In this document: in pieces, positions 7,237 to 14,307 of the stretch
How the letters are laid out: every line of letters starts with the position of its first letter
How positions within the stretch are numbered: the stretch's first letter is position 1
Assembly (NCBI GenBank): GCA_949499045.1
Contig: CATEEE010000026.1
Location: 1 to 22,732, forward strand
DNA length: 22,732 nucleotides
Direction of reading: 5' to 3'
Origin: Marinobacterium sp. xm-d-530
GTDB lineage: Bacteria; Pseudomonadota; Gammaproteobacteria; Pseudomonadales; Balneatricaceae
Program-made: the position numbers and the translations under genes
Notes under the pieces: generated by a model
The model's input: the letters and a program-made list of their open reading frames with translations, nothing else
Database searches by the model: none
Told to the model about the DNA's origin: nothing

Positions 7237-7737
7237 ATGGTTCAAATTACGCGACGCGGTGATGTTTTACATACCTACGGTGATGTTCCTGCTGCAGGGA
7301 GCGACTGCCCAGATTTTACACTGACGGCTGCCGACCTTTCTGAGTTCTCTCTGTCTGATCTTGCAGGCAGAACGGTTGTCTTGAATATCTTCCCAAGCAT
7401 CGACACTCCAACCTGCGCGACCTCAGTCCGCACCTTTAACGAACAGTTAGCGAGCCATGAAAGTGTTGAGGTGATCAATGTCTCGGCAGATCTGCCCTTT
7501 GCACAAGCTCGCTTCTGTGGCGCCGAGGGTCTTGAGCGAGTAAGCAACGCATCCACGTTCCGCAACCCAGAGTTCGGCAAAAGCTTTGGCGTCGAAATCA
7601 TCGATTCGGGAATGCGCGGGCTGCTGGCTAGGGCGATTGTGGTGATTCGAGATGGCAAAGTTTTGCATTCAGAACTGGTTCCAGAGATTGCACAACAACC
7701 AAACTACGAAGCCGCGTTAAACGCTGCAACGGCTTAA
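7237..7737 (+). CDS. tpx: Thiol peroxidase Tpx (atypical 2-Cys peroxiredoxin)
   Basis: Tpx reduces hydrogen peroxide and especially alkyl and lipid hydroperoxides, using thioredoxin. The protein is 166 residues (168 in E. coli). The peroxidatic cysteine is C60 in SIDTPTCATSVRTFN and the resolving cysteine is C94 in ARFCGAEG, the same 34-residue spacing as E. coli Cys61/Cys95. The conserved arginine of peroxiredoxins sits in the region after NPEFGKSFGV (GMRGLLARA). No signal peptide is evident, although Tpx has been described as both cytoplasmic and periplasmic. The start ATG at 7237 follows GAGGA with a 7-base gap. A hairpin terminator follows. The neighbouring small membrane gene and the downstream redox operon fit a stress context. 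Confidence 0.96.
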   Translation: MVQITRRGDVLHTYGDVPAAGSDCPDFTLTAADLSEFSLSDLAGRTVVLNIFPSIDTPTCATSVRTFNEQLASHESVEVINVSADLPFAQARFCGAEGLERVSNASTFRNPEFGKSFGVEIIDSGMRGLLARAIVVIRDGKVLHSELVPEIAQQPNYEAALNAATA

Positions 7738-7747
7738 CACTCCCTAC

Positions 7748-7790
7748 GGGTGCCAGAGTCTAACTGGCACCCTGTTGCTTCTCTTTTTTT
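7748..7790 (+). terminator. Terminator after tpx
   Basis: A perfect 9-base stem GGGTGCCAG / CTGGCACCC (7748-7756 with 7764-7772) with a 7-base loop, followed by a T-rich stretch that ends in seven Ts (7784-7790). The T run is offset by about 11 bases from the stem, so it may be an imperfect intrinsic terminator. Confidence 0.65.
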
Positions 7791-7845
7791 GAATAGCTAA
7801 TTTCCCTTTTCGAGTTCACTCGTCTGCACTAACTTGTTAATCTTC

Positions 7846-7860
7846 AGTACAAATTGTACT
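7846..7860. promoter_or_regulatory. Perfect palindrome upstream of AKR-MBL operon
   Basis: AGTACAAATTGTACT is a perfect inverted repeat with seven-base arms around a central A. It ends 18 bases before the ATG of the aldo/keto reductase and just before its AAGGA ribosome binding site, so a dimeric regulator bound here could block transcription. The size and symmetry fit HxlR, MarR or TetR-type operators. The regulator is not identifiable from this window. Confidence 0.6.
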
Positions 7861-7878
7861 CATTTTTAAGGATTCTTC

Positions 7879-8865
7879 ATGAGCAAACTTGAGATGCTAC
7901 GTAATAACCCAATCGGTTTGGGTTGTATGAACATGTCACACGCCTATAACACCCCAGTATCAGACGACGAAGCGATCAAAGGATTCCGTGAAGCGTTTGA
8001 TATGGGTTACCGTCACTTTGACACCGCGACACTTTACGGTGGTGGTAAAAATGAAAAAGTCGTTGGCGAGGCCCTGAAGTCTGTACGTGATGAGATCTTT
8101 TTAGCGTCCAAGTGCGTTCTCTACATCGACCCTGAAAAAGGCAAAGCTCTGGATGGCCGCCCTGAAACCATCAAAGCACAGTGTGAAGCCAGTTTAAAAC
8201 GCCTTCAGACAGATCAAATCGACCTCTACTACCTGCACCGCCGTGACTTTGACGTGCCGATTGAAGAGAGTGCAGGTGCGATGGCCGACCTTATTAAAGA
8301 GGGTAAGATTGCGAGCTACGGTCTTTCTGAAATGTCGGCTGAAACATTGCGAGCTGCCCATAAAGAGTGCCCAGTTGCTGCCATCCAGACTGAGTATTCG
8401 CTTTGGACTCGTAATCCAGAGATCGCTGTTATTGAAGCCTGTCGTGAACTGGACGTTACGTTCGTCGCATTCAGCCCATTGGCACGTGGCTTTTTAAGTC
8501 TCACGATCGATAACCTAGACGAATTGACTGAAAAAGACATTCGTCGTGCCATGCCTCGTTTCTACCCAGAGAACTTTGAGCAAAACAAAGCGCTACTAAC
8601 TGAATATGTTGCTATTGCTGAGCGTGCTGGCTGCACACCGGCGCAACTAGCACTAGCCTGGATCCGCGCGAAAGATCCTTCAATTGTTTCCATCCCGGGC
8701 ACTCGCTTCGTCAAGCACATGCGTGACAATCTAGGCGCAGCCGATGTCACACTGAGTAGCAACATTGTTACTGAGTTGGAGCAGCTAATTAATCGCGATA
8801 CGGTTGCAGGCGAGCGTTACAGTGCCGGCCAACAGACCGAGATCGACACAGAAGAGTTTGCTTAA
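7879..8865 (+). CDS. Aldo/keto reductase
   Basis: An NADPH-dependent aldo/keto reductase of 328 residues, a TIM-barrel enzyme reducing aldehydes or ketones to alcohols. The catalytic tetrad is visible: D48 and Y53 in FDTATLYGGG, K78 in ASKCVL and H120 in YYLHRRD. The C-terminal cofactor segment is present (SIVSIPGTRFVKHMRDNLGA). Within the superfamily it resembles the pyridoxal/perakine reductase and YhdN/YajO-type groups; the substrate is not determined. The ATG at 7879 has AAGGA six bases upstream. A perfect palindrome at 7846-7860 is likely its operator. The next gene, an MBL-fold hydrolase, begins two bases after the stop, so the pair is cotranscribed. A shared substrate, perhaps an electrophile or lactone, is an inference. 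Confidence 0.92.
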   Translation: MSKLEMLRNNPIGLGCMNMSHAYNTPVSDDEAIKGFREAFDMGYRHFDTATLYGGGKNEKVVGEALKSVRDEIFLASKCVLYIDPEKGKALDGRPETIKAQCEASLKRLQTDQIDLYYLHRRDFDVPIEESAGAMADLIKEGKIASYGLSEMSAETLRAAHKECPVAAIQTEYSLWTRNPEIAVIEACRELDVTFVAFSPLARGFLSLTIDNLDELTEKDIRRAMPRFYPENFEQNKALLTEYVAIAERAGCTPAQLALAWIRAKDPSIVSIPGTRFVKHMRDNLGAADVTLSSNIVTELEQLINRDTVAGERYSAGQQTEIDTEEFA

Positions 8866-8867
8866 TC

Positions 8868-9740
8868 ATGCGTAGCATCAGCTCCATAGAGGGTAATACA
8901 CAGAAGCTGGATGGCGGTTCAATGTTTGGCAACGCACCTCGCGCGTTGTGGCAACGTTGGATAGAGCCTGACGAGCTCAATCGTATTCCCTTAGCCTGCC
9001 GTGCAATGCTTGTTCAAGAGAGCAGCCCAAAACGGAACATCTTAGTAGAGACGGGTGTTGGAGCTTTTTTTAGCCCCGAGATGAAAGATCGCTACGGTAT
9101 TCAAGAGCAAGAACACTGTCTGATCAATAATCTGCAAGCTGCGGGTATCTCCCACGAAGAGATCGATATTGTGTTGCTGACTCACCTCCATTTTGATCAT
9201 GCAGGCGGGCTATTGTCAGAGTGGCAAGAGGGTGAGGAGCCTTACCTGCTCTTTCCCAATGCGAAATACCTGGTCGGCGCAGTCCAGTGGCAGCGCGCAA
9301 ACGATCCTCATGCCCGTGATCGCGCCTCGTATATCCCTCTATTAATACAGCTACTCAATGAGTCAGGTCGATTAGAGATCATACCCGAGGGCCAGCAGTC
9401 AGAAACGCTGGGGGATGGATGGACACTGCATGAGAGCTCAGGGCATACACCGGGTCAAATATTGCCAGAGATCGAGATGCCAGAAGGACCTGTCGTCTAC
9501 CCTGGAGATCTAATTCCAGGCAGGGCATGGGTTCACTTACCTATCACCATGGGCTATGACCGTTTCCCCGAACAGTTGATTGATGAGAAACGACAACTGC
9601 TTGAAGGGTTGGAAAGTCGGGGCGGGCGATTACTATTTGTCCACGACCCTTTTGTGGCAATGGGTCGTGTGACGAAGGATGCTAAAGGCAAGTATTCGGT
9701 TGATCAAACTCATGAACAGGTTCGAGCTCTCAACAACTAA
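8868..9740 (+). CDS. MBL-fold metallohydrolase
   Basis: A metallo-beta-lactamase-fold hydrolase of 290 residues. The di-zinc site is complete: H106-x-H108-x-D110-H111 in LLTHLHFDHAGG, H193 in SSGHTPGQ, D214 in YPGDLIPG and H259 in FVHDPF. The N-terminus has no signal peptide, so it is cytoplasmic. The layout (GHTPG, then GDL) is that of the lactonase/YtnP-like branch rather than true beta-lactamases or glyoxalase II; quorum-signal lactonase activity is possible but unproven. The ATG lies two bases after the aldo/keto reductase stop. The gene's TAA (9738-9740) overlaps the TAG of the convergent OsmC-YcaO gene (9737-9739). No terminator is seen, so the two convergent transcripts must overlap or end by Rho. 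Confidence 0.9.
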   Translation: MRSISSIEGNTQKLDGGSMFGNAPRALWQRWIEPDELNRIPLACRAMLVQESSPKRNILVETGVGAFFSPEMKDRYGIQEQEHCLINNLQAAGISHEEIDIVLLTHLHFDHAGGLLSEWQEGEEPYLLFPNAKYLVGAVQWQRANDPHARDRASYIPLLIQLLNESGRLEIIPEGQQSETLGDGWTLHESSGHTPGQILPEIEMPEGPVVYPGDLIPGRAWVHLPITMGYDRFPEQLIDEKRQLLEGLESRGGRLLFVHDPFVAMGRVTKDAKGKYSVDQTHEQVRALNN

Positions 9741-11920
9741 GAGCCTGACCATATAGAAGCACGCCATTGATGCAATTTCTGATAACTCTGAATCAGTCGT
9801 TGATGGCGTTCTAAACCGGCAAGCTCCATACCCACTGGCTCTAGTCCATAAAAACGAATCGATCCATCCACAGACCCAACCACAGCCTCTACCCTCTCTT
9901 TACCGAACATTCGGGTAAAGTTATTGAGATAGTGCTCAAGGGCCATATCTGAATCTAACTCCACCTCAATGACAGCATCTATTGCACGGTAAAAGAGTGC
10001 TCGGTCTAGAGTATTATCGTTGTACTGTAAAAAGGCCTCAACCAACTCTTTAGCCTGAGGTAACTGACCCAGGGCCAAGTGAATCAGAAGCTTTAGCTCA
10101 AGCAGGGTGAGCTGCCCCCAGACGCTGTTCTCGTCAAACTCGATGCCGATCAATGTGCGGATATCGGTATAGTTATCCAGTTCGCTCTCTTCAAGTCGAA
10201 CCAGCAACTCTTCTAAGTCCTCATCACACAGCTCGTGCAGACAGAGAATCGCCTCGCGAAACTCCAGTGATTTATTAGTATTATCCCAAATCAGATCCTC
10301 AACCGGATAGACCTCAGAGTAGTCTGGTACCAAGATGCGAACAGCCGGCACACCAAGATCATCATAGATCGCTTGGTAAGACTCTTTGCCCATCGATTCC
10401 AGAATACCAAACAGCGTTTCAGCTTCCTCTTTGTTCGTACCTGCGAAATCCCAATCAATAAATTCGTAATCAAACGCGTCACTAAAGAAGCGCCAGCTAA
10501 CGACACCACTTGAATCAATGAAGTGCTCAACAAAGTTATTGGGTTCAGTCAGTTCGTGTGAGTTAAAGGTCGGTGGTGGCAGATCGTTTAACCCTTCAAA
10601 GCTACGGCCTTGCAGCAGTTCTGTCAGACTTCTTTCGATAGCGACATGCAGACTGGGGTGGGCACCGAATGAGGCAAATACACCTCCGGTTTTAGGGTTC
10701 ATTAAGGTGACACAGGCGACCGGGAACTGACCGCCTAAAGAGGCGTCTTTTACCAAGACAGGAAAACCCTGCTCCTCTAACGCTTTGATGCCATCGACAA
10801 TAGCCGGCCAGCGCTCAAGAACGTGTGATGGAACATCTGGCAGTGCAATTTCTTGCTCCAGAATTTGACGTTTAACGGCACGTTCAAAGATCTCTGAAAG
10901 ACATTGAACCTGAGCCTCTTCAAGGGTGTTGCCGGCACTCATACCGTTACTTAGAAAGAGGTTCTCAATCAGGTTGGATGGGAAATAGATCGTCTCACCA
11001 TCCGATCGGCGCTGAAAAGGCAGAGCGCAGATACCTCGCTCTTCATTACCGGAGTTGGTGTCGATTAAGTTGGAGCCGCTTAAGTCTTGATCAGGATCAT
11101 AGATCTCAAGGGTATACTGATCGAGCAAACCCTCTGGGATATCATCCTCTTCTGTCAATTCAAACCATCGCTCATCAGGGCGGTGCACAAACTCCGCATC
11201 GGACAGTTCTTGGCCAAAATACTGATCGTTGTAGAAAAAGTTACAGGAGAGACGCTCTAAAAACTCACCCAAAGCAGAGGCCAGTGCCGCTTCTTTAGTG
11301 GCCCCTTTACCATTAGTAAAACACATGGGAGAAGCCGCATCACGAATGTGCAGAGACCAGACGTTGGGGACGATATTGCGCCAAGAGGCAACCTCAATTT
11401 TCATACCCAGATCTGCAAGAATCTTTGTCATCTTTGCGATGGTCTGCTCAAGTGGAGCGTCTTTACCTTCGATAAAGGTTTCACTGTCCGTAGCAACGGC
11501 CAGTAGAGCTTGAGTATCCTCATCAAGACTCTCAACGACCTCTATCTGAAACTCAGGACCTTCCTGCACTACCTTTTTTACGCTACAACGTTCTATGGAG
11601 CGTAGAATACCGGTACGATCCTTATCACTGAGCTCTTCTGGTAGTTCTACACTGATCTTAAAGATCTGTTTGTAGCGGTTTTCAGGATCGACAATGTTGT
11701 TCTGAGCAAGTCGAATATTATCGGTAGAGATACCTCTCGCTTCGCAGTAAACCTTTACGAAATAGGCAGCACAGAGCGCCGATGAGGCTAAAAAGTAGTC
11801 GAATGGACCAGGTGCCGATCCATCCCCTTTATACCGAACCGGCTGATCGGCGATCACAGTGAAGTCATCAAACTTCGCCTCTAGGCGCAAGTTATCGAGG
11901 TAGTTAACTTTAATTTCCAT
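9737..11920 (-). CDS. OsmC/YcaO two-domain protein
   Basis: A 727-residue fusion of an N-terminal OsmC-like domain (about 1-135) and a YcaO domain (about 170-490), with a helical C-terminal region (about 545-680) that may be TPR-like. The architecture is known (OsmC domain/YcaO domain-containing protein). E. coli YcaO lacks the OsmC part and is described as an accessory factor in methylthiolation of ribosomal protein S12. In the OsmC part two cysteines are at the expected places, C50 (ASSALCAA) and C112 (IERCSVKK), so peroxidase activity is possible. In the YcaO part the acidic ATP/Mg residues are visible: E219 and E222 (EFLER), E343 and E346 (SEIFER), E429, E434 and Q437 (AIERSLTELLQG). The C-terminus lacks the PxPxP ending of azoline synthetases. 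Its ATG at 11920 follows AAGGA; it is 38 bases after the thioesterase gene. Confidence 0.93.
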   Translation of the reverse strand: MEIKVNYLDNLRLEAKFDDFTVIADQPVRYKGDGSAPGPFDYFLASSALCAAYFVKVYCEARGISTDNIRLAQNNIVDPENRYKQIFKISVELPEELSDKDRTGILRSIERCSVKKVVQEGPEFQIEVVESLDEDTQALLAVATDSETFIEGKDAPLEQTIAKMTKILADLGMKIEVASWRNIVPNVWSLHIRDAASPMCFTNGKGATKEAALASALGEFLERLSCNFFYNDQYFGQELSDAEFVHRPDERWFELTEEDDIPEGLLDQYTLEIYDPDQDLSGSNLIDTNSGNEERGICALPFQRRSDGETIYFPSNLIENLFLSNGMSAGNTLEEAQVQCLSEIFERAVKRQILEQEIALPDVPSHVLERWPAIVDGIKALEEQGFPVLVKDASLGGQFPVACVTLMNPKTGGVFASFGAHPSLHVAIERSLTELLQGRSFEGLNDLPPPTFNSHELTEPNNFVEHFIDSSGVVSWRFFSDAFDYEFIDWDFAGTNKEEAETLFGILESMGKESYQAIYDDLGVPAVRILVPDYSEVYPVEDLIWDNTNKSLEFREAILCLHELCDEDLEELLVRLEESELDNYTDIRTLIGIEFDENSVWGQLTLLELKLLIHLALGQLPQAKELVEAFLQYNDNTLDRALFYRAIDAVIEVELDSDMALEHYLNNFTRMFGKERVEAVVGSVDGSIRFYGLEPVGMELAGLERHQRLIQSYQKLHQWRASIWSGS

Positions 11921-11958
11921 GATCGACTAATCCTTGTCGTTGAGTCTTTTAAGAGAGC

Positions 11959-12369
11959 TTATTTAGCCGGAATCGAATAAGTGGCCGTCACATGCGCCAC
12001 AATCGAATCTTCATCACCCGAGTAGATGTAACACTCACCGACCCCGTTTCTTCGACCGACTCGCAGCACACGAGCACGCGCCAACATATCAACGGGCTTA
12101 GGTTTACTTAAGAAATTGATGTTTAAGTTACCCGTCACTGTCATCGGCGAAGGACCAATCTTAGTTTGTAACGCGGACCAAATGGCGACATCCGCCATAC
12201 CCATCATAGTTGGACCAGAGACCGTACCACCTGGACGTAAATGACTATCTTCAACTGTTAAGCGCATCAATACCCAACCGTCTCCCGCCTCTTCAACGGC
12301 ACCAAAGCCTTCACCCTGCGGAAAGTGGTTTGTTAGAAAATCATTCAGCTCTTGAACCGTTTGTAACAC
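11959..12369 (-). CDS. Hotdog-fold PaaI-like thioesterase
   Basis: A 136-residue hotdog-fold protein of the PaaI/YbgC-like acyl-CoA thioesterase group (DUF4442-like). The central helix segment SHLRPGGTVSGPTMMGMAD (42-60) corresponds to the family motif, ending in the conserved acidic D60. In classical PaaI the segment reads HGG; here it is V-S-G-P, so the usual histidine is Ser51. The activity may therefore be altered or the protein may belong to a related subgroup. It starts at GTG 12369, 12 bases after the apeB stop, with AGAGGG upstream lying within the end of apeB; translational coupling is likely. The substrate is unknown. It sits in an operon with FKBP, apeB and OsmC-YcaO. Confidence 0.85.
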   Translation of the reverse strand: MLQTVQELNDFLTNHFPQGEGFGAVEEAGDGWVLMRLTVEDSHLRPGGTVSGPTMMGMADVAIWSALQTKIGPSPMTVTGNLNINFLSKPKPVDMLARARVLRVGRRNGVGECYIYSGDEDSIVAHVTATYSIPAK

Positions 12370-12381
12370 GTCTAAACCCTC

Positions 12382-13662
12382 TTACACTCTGACTTTATTG
12401 AAGTAGTTTTGCAGAATCAGATGGAGTGAATGTGCATCGTCACTGCCACACAACTCACGAATTGAGTGCATACCAAATTGAGGACAACCGATGTCGACAG
12501 TTCGGATTCCCACCTCCGATGCCGTAATCGGTCCAATCGTGCTGCCACACCCCATATCGGATCGAACCACAAAACTTTGAACTGGCACGTTTACATCCTG
12601 CGCAATGGCGCGGAAGGTAGCACTGGTTTCACTGTTGGTGGCATAGCGCTGATTAGAGTTAATTTTGATGACTGGCCCCGCATTAATCAGCGGACCATGA
12701 TTCTCGTCATGTTTATCAACATAGTTAGGGTGCACACCATGAGCATTATCGGCTGAGATCATCATAGAGTGGCTGATCACACGATTACGCTCTTCGTTGT
12801 TAGGCAAGAGTCGCTCAAGCCACTGCGCCAGCATTGGGCCCTGAGCACCACACGCACTCGCACTCCCGACTTCCTCGTGGTCGGTACAGATCAGGACTGC
12901 AGCCTGTTGACCCTCACTATCCAATAGAGACTGCAAACCGATGAAACAGCTCAACAGATTATCCAAACGGGCAGAGGCGATAAACTCCCTGTTCAATCCC
13001 ACCATTGCAGGCGCTTGAACGTCATAGAAAGAGAGTTCGAAATCAAGAACCTCCGAAACATCGGTCACGCCCTGATCAAGGAGCTTAGATTTAAGTAGAG
13101 CCCTGAAATCTTGTTTCTGTTCCGCTTGCCCTAAAAGCACGGGGAGGTGAAGTTGCGGGTTAACTGTTCGGTCTTTATTGGCCTCGCGATCTAAATGAAT
13201 CGCAAGACTTGGGATGGTCGCAATTGCCTCTTTAAAATCGATCAGCGAGCTATCCAGAGCACCATCGCTCTGGCGATAGGTGACTCGTCCGGCCAACGAC
13301 AAATCACGATCAAACCAAGGGTTTAACAGGGCACCACCATATACTTCAACGCCTAGCTGCAAATAGTTTTGTCGGTAAAGTTCTGGAGTCGGCTTGACGC
13401 GAAGGCAAGGTGAGTCGGTATGAGCCCCCACCATTCTGAAGCCTGCATCAAAGTTGCCGGTATGACGCCAAGCGATAAGCGATGAGCCATTACGACGAAT
13501 AAAGTAACTCTCACCAGAAACAGGATTCCAAGCTTCATGTTCAAACAGCTCTTTGAAGCCAGCCTGACTTAAACGATCTGCCATCTGCTGTGTAGCATGA
13601 AAAGGCGTTGGACTATCCGCTAAAAAGGTCAGTAGATCTTGGTTAAAACGCATTTGTTCCAT
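12382..13662 (-). CDS. apeB: M18 family aminopeptidase ApeB
   Basis: A cytosolic zinc aminopeptidase of family M18 (aspartyl-type), 426 residues, typical of bacterial ApeB. Metal ligands and catalytic residues are visible: H81 and D83 in GAHTDSPCLRVKP, D234 in ASARLDNLLS, E263 and E264 in CTDHEEVGS, D305 in SADNAHG and H399 in FGMHSIREL. It releases N-terminal residues (acidic ones in related enzymes) from peptides. The start ATG at 13662 shares one base with the TAA of the upstream FKBP gene (TAATG), a coupled arrangement; an alternative ATG lies three codons later (MEQM). It is the second gene of a four-gene minus-strand operon. Confidence 0.95.
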   Translation of the reverse strand: MEQMRFNQDLLTFLADSPTPFHATQQMADRLSQAGFKELFEHEAWNPVSGESYFIRRNGSSLIAWRHTGNFDAGFRMVGAHTDSPCLRVKPTPELYRQNYLQLGVEVYGGALLNPWFDRDLSLAGRVTYRQSDGALDSSLIDFKEAIATIPSLAIHLDREANKDRTVNPQLHLPVLLGQAEQKQDFRALLKSKLLDQGVTDVSEVLDFELSFYDVQAPAMVGLNREFIASARLDNLLSCFIGLQSLLDSEGQQAAVLICTDHEEVGSASACGAQGPMLAQWLERLLPNNEERNRVISHSMMISADNAHGVHPNYVDKHDENHGPLINAGPVIKINSNQRYATNSETSATFRAIAQDVNVPVQSFVVRSDMGCGSTIGPITASEVGIRTVDIGCPQFGMHSIRELCGSDDAHSLHLILQNYFNKVRV

Positions 13663-14198
13663 TACTGTTTCTCCGCACCCTTCTCGAGTACTTCTATTAA
13701 CCTAACATCAAAAATCAAAGCAGAATTAGGGGGGATTTCACGACTAGGACTGCGGGCACCGTAAGCTAAATCAGCAGGAATGTAGAGTTCGTACTGAGCT
13801 CTCTCTTTCATTAGCCCTAACCCTTCTCTCCAACCTTTAATCACCTGATTAAGCGGGAATTTGATCGGTTTACCGGCCTCAGTCTTATCAAATATACCGC
13901 CATCAACACGGCGGCCCTCATATTCAACTAACACTACGCTATCATACTCTGGTTGCTTGCCCTGACCTTCGGAAATGACACGATACTGCAAACCCGATTT
14001 ACGAACGATTACACCCGGTTTCTGACGATTTTCTGCAAGGAACGCCTCCCCCGCTTTGCGAGTATCATCATTCAGTGCCTTCTCAATCAACTCTTTTCGG
14101 AAAGCCTCTTTATCTTCAATCTCATCCCGATCAGACCCGCTGTCGCAGCCGACTATAATCATAGAAAAAATCGCTAAACCCGCAATTCGCAAAACCAC
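13662..14198 (-). CDS. FKBP-type peptidyl-prolyl isomerase, lipoprotein
   Basis: An FKBP-type peptidyl-prolyl cis-trans isomerase of 178 residues, probably a lipoprotein. The N-terminal hydrophobic stretch MVLRIAGLAIFSMIIVGC ends in a lipobox-like IVGC, with C18 as the acylated residue, followed by a Ser/Asp/Glu-rich linker. Residues after Cys are DS, so no inner-membrane Asp+2 rule is clear except D19, which could favour retention in the inner membrane. The FKBP domain spans about 83-172, with F103 and D104 (GGIFDKT), VIKGW at 119-123, Y137, LAYGARS at 144-150, IPPNSALIF at 155-163. A helical stretch at 30-60 resembles the FkpA/Mip N-terminal region but is much shorter. The start is GTG at 14198 with GGGAG eight bases upstream. 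It is the first gene of the operon with apeB. Confidence 0.86.
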   Translation of the reverse strand: MVLRIAGLAIFSMIIVGCDSGSDRDEIEDKEAFRKELIEKALNDDTRKAGEAFLAENRQKPGVIVRKSGLQYRVISEGQGKQPEYDSVVLVEYEGRRVDGGIFDKTEAGKPIKFPLNQVIKGWREGLGLMKERAQYELYIPADLAYGARSPSREIPPNSALIFDVRLIEVLEKGAEKQ

Positions 14199-14307
14199 CG
14201 CAAAGACTCCCGCGTAGAAAAAGAAAGTTATTTTACATCATGAGGAGAGCTGGCCTAAACTGCTCTCTATTAGATTTTCTATATTTATTATTGTTTTGGA
14301 GTTTGGC

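Noticed and set aside
8868..9740. Beta-lactamase (antibiotic resistance)
   Set aside because: There is no signal peptide and the motif arrangement is that of general MBL-fold lactonase-like hydrolases.
9737..11920. YcaO protein as part of a RiPP (thiazole/oxazole peptide) cluster
   Set aside because: No precursor peptide, dehydrogenase or leader-binding partner is nearby and the C-terminus lacks the PxPxP motif. It fits the OsmC-YcaO housekeeping-type family.
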